NCBI GenBank assembly: GCA_000759755.1
Contig: BBMW01000018.1
Span: 1-64,000 of the forward strand
Direction of reading: 5' to 3'
Length of the DNA stretch: 64,000 bases
From: Citrobacter werkmanii NBRC 105721
Lineage (GTDB): Bacteria; Pseudomonadota; Gammaproteobacteria; Enterobacterales; Enterobacteriaceae
Shown here: piece by piece, positions 10,709-22,684 of the stretch
Layout of the letters: each line of letters begins with the position of its first letter
Position numbering within the stretch: the first letter of the stretch is position 1
Made by a program: the position numbers and the translations under genes
The notes under the pieces: model-generated
Told to the model about the DNA's origin: nothing
Database searches by the model: none
Seen by the model: the letters and a program-made list of their open reading frames with translations, nothing else

Positions 10709-11773
10709 TTACTTCGTGAAAGGGCGAGTGATAAGCCCAACGGGACCGGTGGTGTACCAGCGACGGTTACCCCGGCTACGCGAATCGCGACCAACGGCCT
10801 GCGTCAGGCGATCCAGGATGATGGCGAGGATCACAATCCCAACGCCACCAACCGTGGCTAATCCCATATCCAGACGACCAATTCCTCGCAGAACCATCTG
10901 ACCCAATCCGCCAACGGCAATCATCGAGGCGATGACCACCATCGAGAGCGCCAGCATCAGCGTTTGGTTAACCCCGGCCATAATGGTGGGCATCGCCAGC
11001 GGGAGCTGCACTTTAAACAGCATTTGACGTGGGCTGGCGCCAAACGAGCGCGAGGCTTCAATCAGGTCGGCCGGCACCTGGTTAATCCCCAGAATGGTCA
11101 GACGGACGATTGGCGGCAGGGCGAAGATAATCGTCACCACTACGCCAGGGACGTTACCAATACCGAACAGCATGACAATCGGCACCAAATACACGAAGGC
11201 GGGGGTGGTTTGCATCGCATCCAGCAGCGGACGAACAATCTTTGCCGCCCGAGGGCTGCGCGCCAACCAGATGCCCATCGGCAGACCGATTACCACACAG
11301 AACAGTAATGCGGTCAGCACCAGCGCCAGCGTGATCATCGCTTGCGACCACGCGCCAATGGCGCCGATAGCAATCAACGAAATCAGCGTCGCGACCCCCA
11401 TTCCAACGCCGGAAATCTGCCAGGCGATCAGGGCGAACAGAATAATCGCCACGGGGGCAGGCATACCCAACAGCATTTGCTGGAAGCCGTTGAGAATGTA
11501 ATCCACCGGTACACGGATGCCCTGGAAGACCGGACGAAAATGGGTAACCACCCAGTCGATCCCCTCGGTGACCCAACTGTCCAATGGGATCAGCGTCTTA
11601 TGGAACGGATCCATAATGTTGAAATGCTCTGGTGCCGGCGTGGGCGCGCTGGTCAGCCAGTCTGCGCTACCGCCGTCAGTAGGCGCGGCGGATGGTGTGC
11701 TCCACGCATCGGCGGTTTGGGCGGCGCTATCGGCCGCTGGTGTGGTATCCCACGGATTAGTTTGATCAGCCAT
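10709..11773 (-). CDS. proW: Glycine betaine ABC transporter permease ProW
   Basis: ProW is the inner-membrane channel subunit of ProU. The start at MADQTNPW gives 354 residues, the E. coli length; five extra upstream residues lack support. The first ~95 residues are a long, Ala/Pro/Thr-rich periplasmic N-terminal tail typical of ProW. About seven helices follow, with the EAA loop [21 protein letters not shown] (EASRSFGA core) that docks on ProV. The start overlaps the proV end by 8 bp. Confidence 0.97.
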   Translation of the reverse strand: MADQTNPWDTTPAADSAAQTADAWSTPSAAPTDGGSADWLTSAPTPAPEHFNIMDPFHKTLIPLDSWVTEGIDWVVTHFRPVFQGIRVPVDYILNGFQQMLLGMPAPVAIILFALIAWQISGVGMGVATLISLIAIGAIGAWSQAMITLALVLTALLFCVVIGLPMGIWLARSPRAAKIVRPLLDAMQTTPAFVYLVPIVMLFGIGNVPGVVVTIIFALPPIVRLTILGINQVPADLIEASRSFGASPRQMLFKVQLPLAMPTIMAGVNQTLMLALSMVVIASMIAVGGLGQMVLRGIGRLDMGLATVGGVGIVILAIILDRLTQAVGRDSRSRGNRRWYTTGPVGLITRPFTK

Positions 11774-12968
11774 TGTTTGCCCCCTCACGATCTAAAGCCT
11801 GTAACAGCATGCGTTTTGAAATGACGCCCACATACTGCTGTTCCTCGTCAACAACCGGTACCGCACACGGTGCCTGGCCGACATGAGAAAGCAACTCGCT
11901 GAGAGGAGTTTGTGCATCGACAGCCAGCGGTTCATTGATCAACGCCGCTTCAATACCTTGCGCCTGACTAAGCGCGGTTTTTAGTGAGTCGATCGAGACG
12001 ACGCCGACGAATTTATTGCCACGTTCGATCACGTAGCCATATTCGCGATCTTTGTCCTGCAATAATTGCAGCGCCGAACGAGGGCCTACGCCTGGTGTTT
12101 TACGAATTAAACCTTCGGGGCTACGGCGGGAAATATCTTTTGCGCTGAACACCTGGCTAATATCAACGCCGCGGAAGAAGGTGCGTACATAATCATTCGC
12201 CGGATTATTTAGGATTTCATCCGGTGTACCGACCTGTACCACTTCACCGTTTTGCATAATGGCAATTCTGTCGCCAATACGCATAGCTTCGTCGAGATCA
12301 TGGGAAATAAAGACCACCGTACGTTGATGCTTCGCCTGGAGTTTTACCAGTTCATCCTGCATCTCGGTGCGAATTAATGGATCGAGGGCTGAGAAGGCCT
12401 CATCCATTAATAAGATGTCAGGGTTAATGGCTAATGCGCGGGCGAGACCTACACGCTGACGCATCCCCCCGGAAAGTTCATCCGGGTAAGCGTGAGCGTA
12501 ATTCTCCAGACCAACCTGACGTAGAGCATCCAGCGCCTTTTCGCGACGTTCATCCGCGGCGACGCCGGCTAATTCCATGCCGAATGCCGTATTGTCCAGC
12601 ACAGTCATATGCGGCATCAGGGCAAAGGACTGAAAGACCATCGCAATCTTTTTTCTGCGCACCTCGCGGAGTTCGGCATCGGAGATCCGGGCGATATCTA
12701 CGCCGTCGATCAGTACCTGTCCGCGGGTGGGTTCAATCAGGCGATTGAGAAGGCGTACCATTGTGGATTTACCCGAGCCGGATAATCCCATGATGACAAA
12801 TATCTCGCCTTCTTCAATGGCCAGACTGGCGTCTTTAACGCCAAGCGATAGCCCTGTTTTATCCAGAATTTGCTCTTTGGTAAGTCCTTTTTCAATATAT
12901 TTGAACGCTCTCTGAGGATGCTCGCCAAATATCTTATAGAGGTTCTTCACTTCTAATTTAATTGCCAT
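11766..12968 (-). CDS. proV: Glycine betaine ABC transporter ATPase ProV
   Basis: ProV powers ProU uptake of glycine betaine and proline under osmotic stress. The 400-residue protein has Walker [11 protein letters not shown]-loop FQSFAL, signature LSGGMRQR, Walker [13 protein letters not shown] and the H-loop HD. Two C-terminal CBS domains (about 285-400) sense ionic strength in this family. It is first in the proVWX operon; in E. coli H-NS binding sites upstream and inside proV silence the operon at low osmolarity. Confidence 0.97.
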   Translation of the reverse strand: MAIKLEVKNLYKIFGEHPQRAFKYIEKGLTKEQILDKTGLSLGVKDASLAIEEGEIFVIMGLSGSGKSTMVRLLNRLIEPTRGQVLIDGVDIARISDAELREVRRKKIAMVFQSFALMPHMTVLDNTAFGMELAGVAADERREKALDALRQVGLENYAHAYPDELSGGMRQRVGLARALAINPDILLMDEAFSALDPLIRTEMQDELVKLQAKHQRTVVFISHDLDEAMRIGDRIAIMQNGEVVQVGTPDEILNNPANDYVRTFFRGVDISQVFSAKDISRRSPEGLIRKTPGVGPRSALQLLQDKDREYGYVIERGNKFVGVVSIDSLKTALSQAQGIEAALINEPLAVDAQTPLSELLSHVGQAPCAVPVVDEEQQYVGVISKRMLLQALDREGANNG

Positions 12969-13322
12969 GCAATAGAATGATTCCTGTTATTTGTTTATAT
13001 CGATATATTACCTGATGGAAATAGTGACCTTTTTCTACCCTAACATACTGAGAATCTGAGACAACCCTGAATTTAGTTGTGGCATGAATATTGCCGAAGC
13101 TGAGGTGGCGGGACTTCCCGTGATATAAGGGCTGAGCGCGAATACGAGTAGACTGATATTTTTTGTAAATGCCAATGAAAAGGCGCCTGAATTGATGGAA
13201 TGCAGGCGAATAATGCGGCTGATATTGAGTGTAGATCACACAATTATATTTGCACGATAAAAGTGTGATCCTGTTAAAATATTTCCGCGAAAAATGTACG
13301 GTATTTCCCGTGAAAATGAGAG
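12969..13322 (-). promoter_or_regulatory. proU promoter region
   Basis: This 354-bp AT-rich interval holds no gene. On the minus strand TTGTCT (13059-13064) and TAGGGT (13037-13042) with a 16-bp spacer correspond to the conserved sigma-70 proU P2 promoter, and the following bases closely match what I recall of E. coli. The upstream part (about 13110-13320) is where the E. coli sigma-S P1 promoter and H-NS upstream element lie; I cannot place them precisely. A GATCACAC/GTGTGATC inverted repeat is at 13234-13270. Confidence 0.75.
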
Positions 13323-16409
<3,087 letters not shown>

Positions 16410-16437
<28 letters not shown>

Positions 16438-16820
16438 AATTCACTCACTCCTTGTCGAACGTTGTCGATATCGCTTTGGGTGCCCATCAGCTCGAAGCGG
16501 TAGAGCCACGGCACGCCGCATTTTTGTGAGATGACCTCACCCGCGCGACCATAGGCGTCACCGAAATTGCGATTGCCGGAGGCAATCACCCCACGGATTA
16601 ACGCGCGGTTGTGCGGATCGTTTAAAAAGCGGATCACCTGTCTCGGAACCGCACCCGCCGTTCCGCCGCCACCGTAGGACGGCACGATTAAAATGTAAGG
16701 TTCGTCTACCCGCATCCGCTCGCGTTCGTTAAGCGGAATGCGGATGGCAGGCAGCCCCAGACGCTGGATAAAGCGGTGTGTATTTTCGGAGCTGCTGGAG
16801 AAGTAGACGAGCTGGCTCAT
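16410..16820 (-). CDS. nrdI: Flavodoxin-like NrdI, class Ib cofactor maturation
   Basis: NrdI is an FMN protein that supplies superoxide to build the Mn2-tyrosyl radical in NrdF. The 136-residue product begins with the phosphate-binding loop FSSSSENT and has the glycine-rich [13 protein letters not shown] loop near the flavin. The start at MSQLVYF is chosen by homology and by a 4-bp overlap with nrdH; an upstream extension of 21 residues is unlikely. Overlaps nrdE by 28 bp. Confidence 0.96.
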
Positions 16821-17062
16821 GCGCTGACCATATGGGGTTGTGGACGCAGACGGTTGATCATGTCCGGGCGAAACCCGGACCAACTGGTTTCCCCGGCGAC
16901 GACGACCGGTAACTGACGAAAGCCTTGATCGCGCAGGCTGTCAGCCATATCGGGCTGCAAATCAATATTTACCATCTCAAAGTCAAACCCACGGCTTTCC
17001 ATTGCCCGCTTAGTGGCGTGGCACTGAACACAGTTATTACGAGTGTAAATAACAATACGCAT
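16817..17062 (-). CDS. nrdH: Glutaredoxin-like NrdH
   Basis: NrdH is the specific thioredoxin-reductase-dependent electron donor to NrdE. The 81-residue protein has the redox motif CVQC (Cys11, Cys14), and the typical [12 protein letters not shown] segment close to the C-terminus. The start at MRIVIYTRN matches E. coli; five upstream in-frame residues are rejected. It heads the nrdHIEF operon; tandem NrdR-like boxes are seen 70-120 bp upstream. Confidence 0.97.
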   Translation of the reverse strand: MRIVIYTRNNCVQCHATKRAMESRGFDFEMVNIDLQPDMADSLRDQGFRQLPVVVAGETSWSGFRPDMINRLRPQPHMVSA

Positions 17063-17136
17063 GATTCGTATTTCCATTTATGGGTAAAAGATCGACGCGA
17101 TTGATAGCGTCGGATTGTAGGTGTCTTGATAGAAAT

Positions 17137-17181
17137 GATACTAGATGTAGTTTTAAAAAGATTCAACCATACAAGATATGG
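17137..17181. promoter_or_regulatory. Predicted tandem NrdR boxes before nrdHIEF
   Basis: The dyad CCATACAAGATATGG (17167-17181) and a weaker one, ATACTAGATGTAG (about 17138-17150), have centres about 30 bp apart. NrdR is known to bind pairs of ~16-bp AT-rich dyads spaced about three helical turns upstream of nrd operons. The spacing and position fit; the second box is degenerate. Confidence 0.5.
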
Positions 17182-17268
17182 GAATTTTAGATTGATGAAG
17201 GGGAAAGTGATGAGCGTGACGGGGGAAGGGATATGTAGCATGACGGGGTGTCGGAGGACGACGCGTCG

Positions 17269-17334
17269 CGTCTTATCCGGCCTACAGGGGAACACATCGT
17301 AGGTCGGATAAGGCATTTATACTGCCATCCGGCA
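17269..17334. repeat. REP pair (BIME) between nrdH and the CMD-family gene
   Basis: CTTATCCGGCCTAC (about 17272-17285) is inverted relative to GTAGGTCGGATAAGGC (17299-17314), and a second half GCCATCCGGCA follows. This is the usual mosaic of two opposed REP units. It sits downstream of the CMD-family gene and upstream of nrdHIEF. Confidence 0.85.
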
Positions 17335-17342
17335 GGGCAGAA

Positions 17343-17774
17343 TTACATGCGCATCCCAACCGCCAGGCGGTTGAAGCAATTCATTAGGCTGATGGCAAAC
17401 GTCAGATCGCTGATTTCTTTGGCGCTAAAATGGTCAAGCAACGGCAGATAAACATCATCTTCCGCGTGGGTGCTGGCGATATGAGTGACTGATTCGGCCC
17501 ACGCCAGCGCCGCACGTTCCTGCTCACTGAAATGGTGGCTCACTCGCCAACCTGCCAGCGCGTCAAGTTTGGCCTGCGCAACGCCTGCTTTGCGCAGCGC
17601 CTTACTGTGCATTTCCAGGCAAAATGCGCAGCCGTTGATTTGCGAGACCCGCAGGTACAGCAGTTCCGTCAGCGTAGGTTCCAGCGCGCAATTTTCCAGC
17701 GCTTTGCTGGCCTGAACCAGAGCGTTATAAATTTCAGGACTGAGTTCATAATAGGGCTGGCGTAACATTGTCAT
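17343..17774 (-). CDS. Carboxymuconolactone decarboxylase/AhpD-like protein
   Basis: This 143-residue cytosolic protein belongs to the CMD/AhpD-like fold. The redox motif CAFCLEMH (Cys49, Cys52, His56) is the AhpD-type peroxidatic arrangement, so an alkylhydroperoxidase-like function is plausible. The start is at 17774, with GGAGA 10 bases upstream; a second ATG two codons later is possible. It is divergent from the MocR-type regulator, which is likely to control it. This pair occupies the spot where E. coli carries ygaM. The physiological substrate is unknown. Confidence 0.85.
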   Translation of the reverse strand: MTMLRQPYYELSPEIYNALVQASKALENCALEPTLTELLYLRVSQINGCAFCLEMHSKALRKAGVAQAKLDALAGWRVSHHFSEQERAALAWAESVTHIASTHAEDDVYLPLLDHFSAKEISDLTFAISLMNCFNRLAVGMRM

Positions 17775-17789
17775 GGTATCTCTCCTCGT

Positions 17790-17861
17790 TTGGATAACCC
17801 GCAATGTAGCACTATAATGGACTGCTACAGAGAGCCATATTGTTGCAAAAAAAGCAGACCA
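17790..17861 (+). promoter_or_regulatory. Promoter and possible operator of the MocR-type gene
   Basis: TTGGAT (17790-17795) and a perfect TATAAT (17813-17818) are 17 bp apart, giving a start near 17825 for the regulator. TGGACTGCT (17818-17826) and AGCAGACCA (17853-17861) form an inverted repeat with one mismatch across the start region. That placement suits autoregulation and control of the divergent gene. Confidence 0.6.
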
Positions 17862-17864
17862 TAA

Positions 17865-19199
17865 ATGCCGCGCTATCAACAAATCGCCCGCCAGTTAAAA
17901 AATGCCATTGAGACCGGTGAACTCAAACCAGGCACAAGATTGCCCTCAAGCCGGACGTGGTCCCAGGAACTTGGGGTTTCGCGTTCGACGGTGGAACATG
18001 CCTATTCCGAGCTGGTGGCGCAGGGCTGGCTGGCTCGACGTGGGCAGGCGGGAACTTTTGTCAGCGAGCAATTGCGACCAGAGACCGCGCCTACGGCTCC
18101 CACTATCTTCGCAGGAGAAAATCCCAGACCACAACCTTTTCAGATGGGGTTACCCGCACTCGATCTCTTCCCGCGTGAAGTCTGGGCGCGGGTGATGGGC
18201 CGACGTTTGCGCACCCAAACGCGTTTTGATCTGGCTGTGGGGGATGTTTGCGGCGAAAGGGGGCTGCGTCAGGCGATTGTTGATTACCTGCGCGTTTCGC
18301 GCAGCATTGAGTGCCAGCCGGAGCAGGTTTTTATCACTTCTGGCTATGCGGCATCGATGACGCTAATCCTGCGCGCGCTGTCTCAACCCGGTGAAGGGAT
18401 GTGGGTCGAAGATCCCGGCTTTCCGTTGATCAGACCGGTGGTGGCTCAGGAGCGAATTGCGCTGATGCCGGTTCCTGTTGATGCCAATGGTTTGGATGTT
18501 TGCGCTGGGATCCGAGATTACCCGCAGGCGCGCTTTGTTTTGCTTACACCCGCGCATCAAAGCCCGCTGGGAGTGGCCCTTTCATTGGAGCGTCGTCATC
18601 AGTTGCTGGAGTGGGCGGCCCGCACGCAGGCATGGATTATCGAAGATGACTATGACAGTGAATTTCGCTACCACGGTAAACCGTTGCCGCCGTTAAAAAG
18701 TCTGGATGCGCCGCAGCGGGTGATTTATGCCGGAACGTTCAGTAAATCAATGTTTCCTGCTCTGCGCACGGCATGGCTGGTGGTGCCCATGACTCAGGTC
18801 GAACATTTTCGCCAGCAGGTGGCGCTAGCGGCCTGTAGCGTTCCGGTTTTATGGCAACAAACGTTGGCGGATTTTATGCGTGAGGGGCACTTCTGGCGGC
18901 ACTTAAAACGCATGCGTCAACATTATGCCCAGCGACGTCAGTGGATGGAAAGTGCCCTGACCGAACACGGTTTTAGCGTGCTCCCGCAAGAGGGTGGGAT
19001 TCAACTGGTGATGAGTGTAGACGCAGACGATGTTGCGTTAGTCCGTAAAGCGAATCGGGCAGGTCTGGCTGTACAAGCCTTGAGCCAGTGGCGTATAACG
19101 CCGAACGGACAAGGGGGAATATTATTGTCATTTACCAATATTAGCTCAGCGGAAATGGCGCTGCAGGCGGCATATCAATTGCGGCAGGCGCTGACGTAA
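17865..19199 (+). CDS. MocR/PdxR-type regulator (GntR HTH fused to aminotransferase fold)
   Basis: The 444-residue protein joins a GntR-family winged helix (about residues 1-70, GTRLPSSRTWSQELGVSRST) to a fold-type I aminotransferase-like domain. The PLP-lysine motif is AGTFSKSMFPALR, and IIEDDYDSEFRY is the usual PLP-Asp region of the family. MocR proteins generally sense PLP or amino-compounds and control a neighbouring gene, here most likely the divergent CMD-family gene 90 bp away. Alternative: PdxR-like control of vitamin B6 genes, but none are nearby. Confidence 0.88.
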   Translation: MPRYQQIARQLKNAIETGELKPGTRLPSSRTWSQELGVSRSTVEHAYSELVAQGWLARRGQAGTFVSEQLRPETAPTAPTIFAGENPRPQPFQMGLPALDLFPREVWARVMGRRLRTQTRFDLAVGDVCGERGLRQAIVDYLRVSRSIECQPEQVFITSGYAASMTLILRALSQPGEGMWVEDPGFPLIRPVVAQERIALMPVPVDANGLDVCAGIRDYPQARFVLLTPAHQSPLGVALSLERRHQLLEWAARTQAWIIEDDYDSEFRYHGKPLPPLKSLDAPQRVIYAGTFSKSMFPALRTAWLVVPMTQVEHFRQQVALAACSVPVLWQQTLADFMREGHFWRHLKRMRQHYAQRRQWMESALTEHGFSVLPQEGGIQLVMSVDADDVALVRKANRAGLAVQALSQWRITPNGQGGILLSFTNISSAEMALQAAYQLRQALT

Positions 19200-19322
19200 A
19201 TCTGCACGGTTCTTAAGATATTCGTCCCACCGTCTTCACTCGTTTATGGACTTTTCTGAAAGCGTTGCTAATGCTGAATCAGGTAAGGTAAGCCCGCAGT
19301 AAAAGATAACGAGGAAAATAAT

Positions 19323-19673
19323 ATGTATTTACGACCTGATGAGGTGGCGCGCGTACTTGAAAAAGTGGGCTTTACCGTTGATGTAGTGACGCCGAAAACG
19401 TACGGCTATCGACGTGGTGAAAATTATGTGTACGTTAACCGGGAAGCACGTATGGGACGTACCGCCTTAGTCATCCATCCCACGCTTAAAGAGCGCAGCT
19501 CTTCACTGGCGGAACCTGCGACAGACATTAAAACCTGCGATCACTACCAGCAATTCCCGTTGTATTTAGCCGGAGAGAACCATGAGCATTATGGTATTCC
19601 TCACGGCTTTAGTTCACGTATTGCACTTGAGCGTTATCTGAGTGGGTTATTTGGCGACGTTAACGCTAACTAA
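19323..19673 (+). CDS. ygaC: DUF2002 family protein YgaC
   Basis: The 116-residue cytosolic protein is nearly identical to E. coli YgaC (DUF2002) and has no assigned activity. Conserved features include the [19 protein letters not shown] core ([10 protein letters not shown]) and the [10 protein letters not shown] motif at the C-terminal third. In E. coli it is reported under Fur control. It converges on alaE with a hairpin between them. Confidence 0.93.
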   Translation: MYLRPDEVARVLEKVGFTVDVVTPKTYGYRRGENYVYVNREARMGRTALVIHPTLKERSSSLAEPATDIKTCDHYQQFPLYLAGENHEHYGIPHGFSSRIALERYLSGLFGDVNAN

Positions 19674-19677
19674 TAAC

Positions 19678-19698
19678 GCGACTGGCAGGGCCAGTCGC
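19678..19698. terminator. Hairpin between ygaC and alaE
   Basis: GCGACTGGC and GCCAGTCGC pair around AGG, between two convergent genes. No long U-run is present on either side, so it is probably a bidirectional terminator of moderate strength. Confidence 0.7.
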
Positions 19699-19708
19699 GA
19701 GAGGCGTG

Positions 19709-20158
19709 TCAGGCTTTAGCCTGGTGATAGCTGCTGACCTTAAACAGGCGGCGGCAATAATCAAGGAAGTAGCCGTATACTGCGCCCATCAGCATCGATA
19801 CCACGATGTTCGAACTTACCGCAGCCGTAATCTGGTGCCAGTCCGCGCCAACCGTCAACAGAATAATCACGTAAACCGGCGACTGGAAGGTGACATAAGC
19901 CAGCACGTCCGCCAGGTTTTTTGCCCATCCAGCCTGCGTGGCTTTACGTGCCGCGCGCATAAACAAATCACGGTACATGCCGTATGGCCAGGCGATCAGA
20001 ATATTGACAGGGATGGCCACCAGTCTGGAGTACAGTGACTGTTCAAAGCTCATTCCAGAAAGGAATATCTCGATCAACATGTTCACGACAGAACAATAAA
20101 CAACCATCGCGAACGTGTCTGCTACAGCATGACGCAAGCGTGACTGCGGAGAGAACAT
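19709..20158 (-). CDS. alaE: L-alanine exporter AlaE (YgaW)
   Basis: AlaE is an inner-membrane exporter of L-alanine, acting as a safety valve when alanine or alanyl peptides accumulate. The 149-residue product has four hydrophobic segments and the conserved [18 protein letters not shown] first helix region (DTFAMV) and [10 protein letters not shown]. Its long AT-rich upstream region is shared with divergent stpA; in E. coli the gene is induced by alanine through Lrp. Confidence 0.93.
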   Translation of the reverse strand: MFSPQSRLRHAVADTFAMVVYCSVVNMLIEIFLSGMSFEQSLYSRLVAIPVNILIAWPYGMYRDLFMRAARKATQAGWAKNLADVLAYVTFQSPVYVIILLTVGADWHQITAAVSSNIVVSMLMGAVYGYFLDYCRRLFKVSSYHQAKA

Positions 20159-20707
20159 GTTAATGCTCCTTGTAAAAAGGGGAAAAAAGGTTTTGAATAC
20201 CTTTGATGATAGTGATTTGTCTTGCTGCTTTCGCGTTTCAATAGGATATCTGCCTGGATAATAACTAGCAACTAGCTTAAAATTTTTATTTATTGTCTTT
20301 TTGTCGATAAAATGCTCTGTATTGGTTTGATTTTTGTTCGTTTTGGTGTTTTCGTTGTTTAGCTAATTAAAAGTATTTTATATCAATAAGTTATGGAGAC
20401 TTGTTTTTCTGAATTTTTTGCGCTCCTTTTCTGAAAGTTGACTGATGTTCAGAATGTGCGCGTGCCGGTCCCGGACAATAAAGTGATGTGTTTATCAGAC
20501 GATGTGCTGAGACGTTATGCGAGTATATTTACAGTGACTATCCAGGGAATATAAAATATTTGATGTCAGGTTTCAGGATAGCCATTTAAATAACGGGAAT
20601 GGCTATTTGTTTAATAATCTGTGAAAAAATTAGACTGGAAAAATAATAATCAGTTGCATACAATATTTGGCGTGATACCATTTTTACGTTAAAGAGGTTT
20701 TGTTAAT
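20159..20707. other. AT-rich intergenic region between alaE and stpA
   Basis: No gene is recognised in these 549 bp. The sequence is strikingly AT-rich, especially 20270-20400 and 20520-20700, with runs of A and T that suit H-NS/StpA binding. An ATAGCCAT/ATGGCTAT inverted repeat is at 20578-20606. It must hold the divergent promoters of alaE and stpA; I could not choose -35/-10 pairs with confidence. Confidence 0.6.
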
Positions 20708-21109
20708 ATGAGTTCAATGTTAAAAAACTTAAATAATATCCGCTCGCTGCGTGTAATGGCGCGTGAATTTTCCGTTGATGTACTCGAAGATATGCTCGAA
20801 AAATTCAGAGTAGTAACCAAAGAACGCCGCGATGAAGAAGAACAGATTCAGCGCCAACGTGCAGAACAGCAGGAAAAAATTAATAATTTGCTGGCCCTGA
20901 TGCAGGCAGATGGGATCAATCCGGAAGAGTTGCTGAGTATGACGCCAGCGACGTCGCGGGCAGCCAAAAAACGTCAACCACGCCCGGCGAAATATCGTTT
21001 TATCGATTTCAACGGTGAAACAAAAACATGGACCGGCCAAGGCCGTACACCAAAGCCAATTGCCCAAGCGCTGGCTGCCGGTAAATCTCTTGATGACTTT
21101 TTAATCTAA
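20708..21109 (+). CDS. stpA: H-NS paralogue StpA
   Basis: StpA is a nucleoid protein and RNA chaperone related to H-NS. The 133-residue product has an N-terminal coiled-coil dimerisation region (residues ~1-65, rich in Glu/Arg/Gln), a linker with Lys/Arg, and the C-terminal DNA-binding domain with the core TWTGQGRTPKPI (QGR AT-hook-like motif). It differs from H-NS in the SSMLKNLNNIRSLRVMAREF start. Autoregulation and H-NS silencing at its AT-rich upstream region are expected. Confidence 0.95.
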   Translation: MSSMLKNLNNIRSLRVMAREFSVDVLEDMLEKFRVVTKERRDEEEQIQRQRAEQQEKINNLLALMQADGINPEELLSMTPATSRAAKKRQPRPAKYRFIDFNGETKTWTGQGRTPKPIAQALAAGKSLDDFLI

Positions 21110-21117
21110 TTATAAAT

Positions 21118-21146
21118 GCGGTGAGGGTGTCCTCACCGCCTGTTTT
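21118..21146. terminator. Terminator after stpA
   Basis: GCGGTGAGG pairs with CCTCACCGC around GTGT and is followed on the plus strand by TGTTTT. It ends stpA and, on the other strand, overlaps the stop of the DUF2158 gene. Confidence 0.85.
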
Positions 21147-21325
21147 CAGCAGACGCCGAAATCACCGTCTTCGGTATATCGCGTCACGTCAGCTGCTTTC
21201 AGTGTGAATTTTTCACCGCTTTCATTACTGGCTTGTACCGCCACAATTTGATCTTCGTTGACTTCGACAACTTTCAGTTTAGGCCCGCCCATGCGTGGTT
21301 GAACCAGATCGCCAGGTTTAAACAT
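21146..21325 (-). CDS. Small DUF2158 (YodC-like) protein
   Basis: This 59-residue frame was read directly from the sequence. It opens with MFKPGDLVQPRMGGPKLKVV, the DUF2158/YodC signature (GDxVQxxxGGPxMxV), and contains a strand-rich middle with ATG preceded by AGGAG at six bases. The predicted fold is a small SH3-like beta-barrel. Function is unknown. It is encoded between stpA and ygaP in the ygaP direction, 80 bp after ygaP, so it may be co-transcribed with ygaVP. Confidence 0.85.
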   Translation of the reverse strand: MFKPGDLVQPRMGGPKLKVVEVNEDQIVAVQASNESGEKFTLKAADVTRYTEDGDFGVC

Positions 21326-21405
21326 ATTGCGCTCCTTTATTTATTGCACAACTCACCATAGATCACGTCAATCGACGGGTACAGCGCTGTTTCAGGTATT
21401 ACCGC

Positions 21406-21933
21406 TTAATGAGTACGACGATTCCAGGGCATTTTGTCCAGCAACCGCGCCATGCCGCAAAAGCCGGTCACGCCAGCGAGTATCAGCCCGGCACCCACAA
21501 AACCGCTCAGCAGGAAGAAGGCGCTGCTGACGGCGTAACCCAGAATGACGCCAAGTAAGGCAAGACTACCTGCGGCTATTTGCACCTGACGCATCAGCGG
21601 CAACGGTTGGGAACTGTCTTTTGCCACCGGTAAACCTGCGGCTTTCCAGCCATCAATTCCACCTTCAAGCAACCAGACTTGTGCTGGCGCGGCAATGGCG
21701 CTGAGCCTGTTCGCTGCATTTTGTGTGCGTTTGCCTGACTGGCAGTGAAAAATCACCTGCTCGGCGCGTAAATTCGCAGGCAACGATCCCTGCTCAAGTG
21801 TGGGTAACGGTGCCAGATGCGCCTCAGGAATATGCTCGTGCAGGTACTCGTCGGCATCGCGGATATCAATCAGTTTTGCGCCTTGCGCGACCAGCGTCTG
21901 CGCCTCGCGCGGGGAAATCGTCCCAATGGTCAT
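21406..21933 (-). CDS. ygaP: Membrane-anchored rhodanese YgaP
   Basis: YgaP is an inner-membrane sulfurtransferase. The 175-residue protein has a rhodanese domain at about 1-105 with the active-site loop HCQSGKRT (catalytic Cys), then two membrane helices at about 115-165 (DUF2892-like part). In E. coli it transfers sulfane sulfur from thiosulfate and the catalytic Cys can be S-nitrosylated. It is 9 bp after ygaV, its likely regulator, in one operon. Confidence 0.95.
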   Translation of the reverse strand: MTIGTISPREAQTLVAQGAKLIDIRDADEYLHEHIPEAHLAPLPTLEQGSLPANLRAEQVIFHCQSGKRTQNAANRLSAIAAPAQVWLLEGGIDGWKAAGLPVAKDSSQPLPLMRQVQIAAGSLALLGVILGYAVSSAFFLLSGFVGAGLILAGVTGFCGMARLLDKMPWNRRTH

Positions 21934-21942
21934 GATGGTTCC

Positions 21943-22242
21943 TTATGGGCAATACAGTGTTTTTAATGTGGCGATCAGCGAATTCACAGCCGCATTTTTA
22001 ATGGAATAAAGGATGCGCTGGGCATCGCGCTGGCTGTCTATCAGACCTTCTTCGCGCATACGCGCCAGATGCTGTGAAGTAGCGGAAGGACTCAGGCCGG
22101 TAGCGCGTGCTAACTCGCCTGCGCTGGTACCGGGCGAACCGCAGAGCATGCACAAAATCAGCAACCGCTTCGGGTTACTCATCGCTTTGAGCAGAGCGGC
22201 CGCCTGTTCAGCGCTGGCCTGGAGTTGTTCAAGTTCTGTCAT
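21943..22242 (-). CDS. ygaV: ArsR-family repressor YgaV
   Basis: YgaV is a 99-residue winged-helix regulator (HTH at about 40-65, AGELARATGLSPSATSQH) that represses ygaVP in E. coli and responds to sulfide or tributyltin. Two or three cysteines (the LCMLCGS pair and the C-terminal Cys) are available for sensing. It heads the ygaVP operon. Together the pair looks like a sulfur-stress module. Confidence 0.93.
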   Translation of the reverse strand: MTELEQLQASAEQAAALLKAMSNPKRLLILCMLCGSPGTSAGELARATGLSPSATSQHLARMREEGLIDSQRDAQRILYSIKNAAVNSLIATLKTLYCP

Positions 22243-22427
22243 ATGTATTTAAGTATATTCTAAATTAAGTAAATTCTAAAATAAAAAACCAACGTACGCC
22301 AGCGTAAAGAGCGTAAAAGAGGGTAAAACAACAGGGGAAGGCTGGCAGATTTGAGTAGAATGACTACTCTTAGAGATAAAATCTCTTTTTAAACAATGAT
22401 TAACTTTTTTGCTTGTAGGGAGTTTGT

Positions 22428-22586
22428 ATGGGTTTCTGGAGAATCGTTTTCACTATTATTCTGCCCCCGCTTGGCGTACTGCTGGGAAAAGGATTCGGCT
22501 GGGCGTTTATCCTTAATATCGTTCTGACGCTGCTGGGCTACATTCCAGGTTTGATCCACGCCTTCTGGGTACAAACGCGTAATTAA
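22428..22586 (+). CDS. yqaE: Small Pmp3-family membrane protein YqaE
   Basis: This 52-residue frame begins [20 protein letters not shown] and contains two hydrophobic helices with the Pmp3/UPF0057 signature ([29 protein letters not shown]). The ATG is preceded by GTAGGGAG. E. coli YqaE is stress-induced (CpxR and sigma-S reported); yeast Pmp3 affects membrane potential. A terminator at 22601-22626 separates it from kbp. Confidence 0.93.
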   Translation: MGFWRIVFTIILPPLGVLLGKGFGWAFILNIVLTLLGYIPGLIHAFWVQTRN

Positions 22587-22600
22587 GATTTCCTTTCATA

Positions 22601-22626
22601 AACGGCGCATTTGCGCCGTTTTCTTT
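22601..22626 (+). terminator. Terminator after yqaE
   Basis: AACGGCGCA pairs with TGCGCCGTT around a two-base loop and is followed by TTCTTT. It fits a rho-independent terminator 15 bp behind the yqaE stop. Confidence 0.85.
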
Positions 22627-22684
22627 GCCGGCCTCTCTCCTCTGCTACACTTCCTGGTGTTGCTTGTTAATAACCGAGGTGGAT

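Noticed and set aside
22625-22684. N-terminal extension of kbp
   Set aside because: The longer frame begins inside the yqaE terminator and adds 20 residues not found in Kbp; the ATG at 22685 has a good ribosome site.
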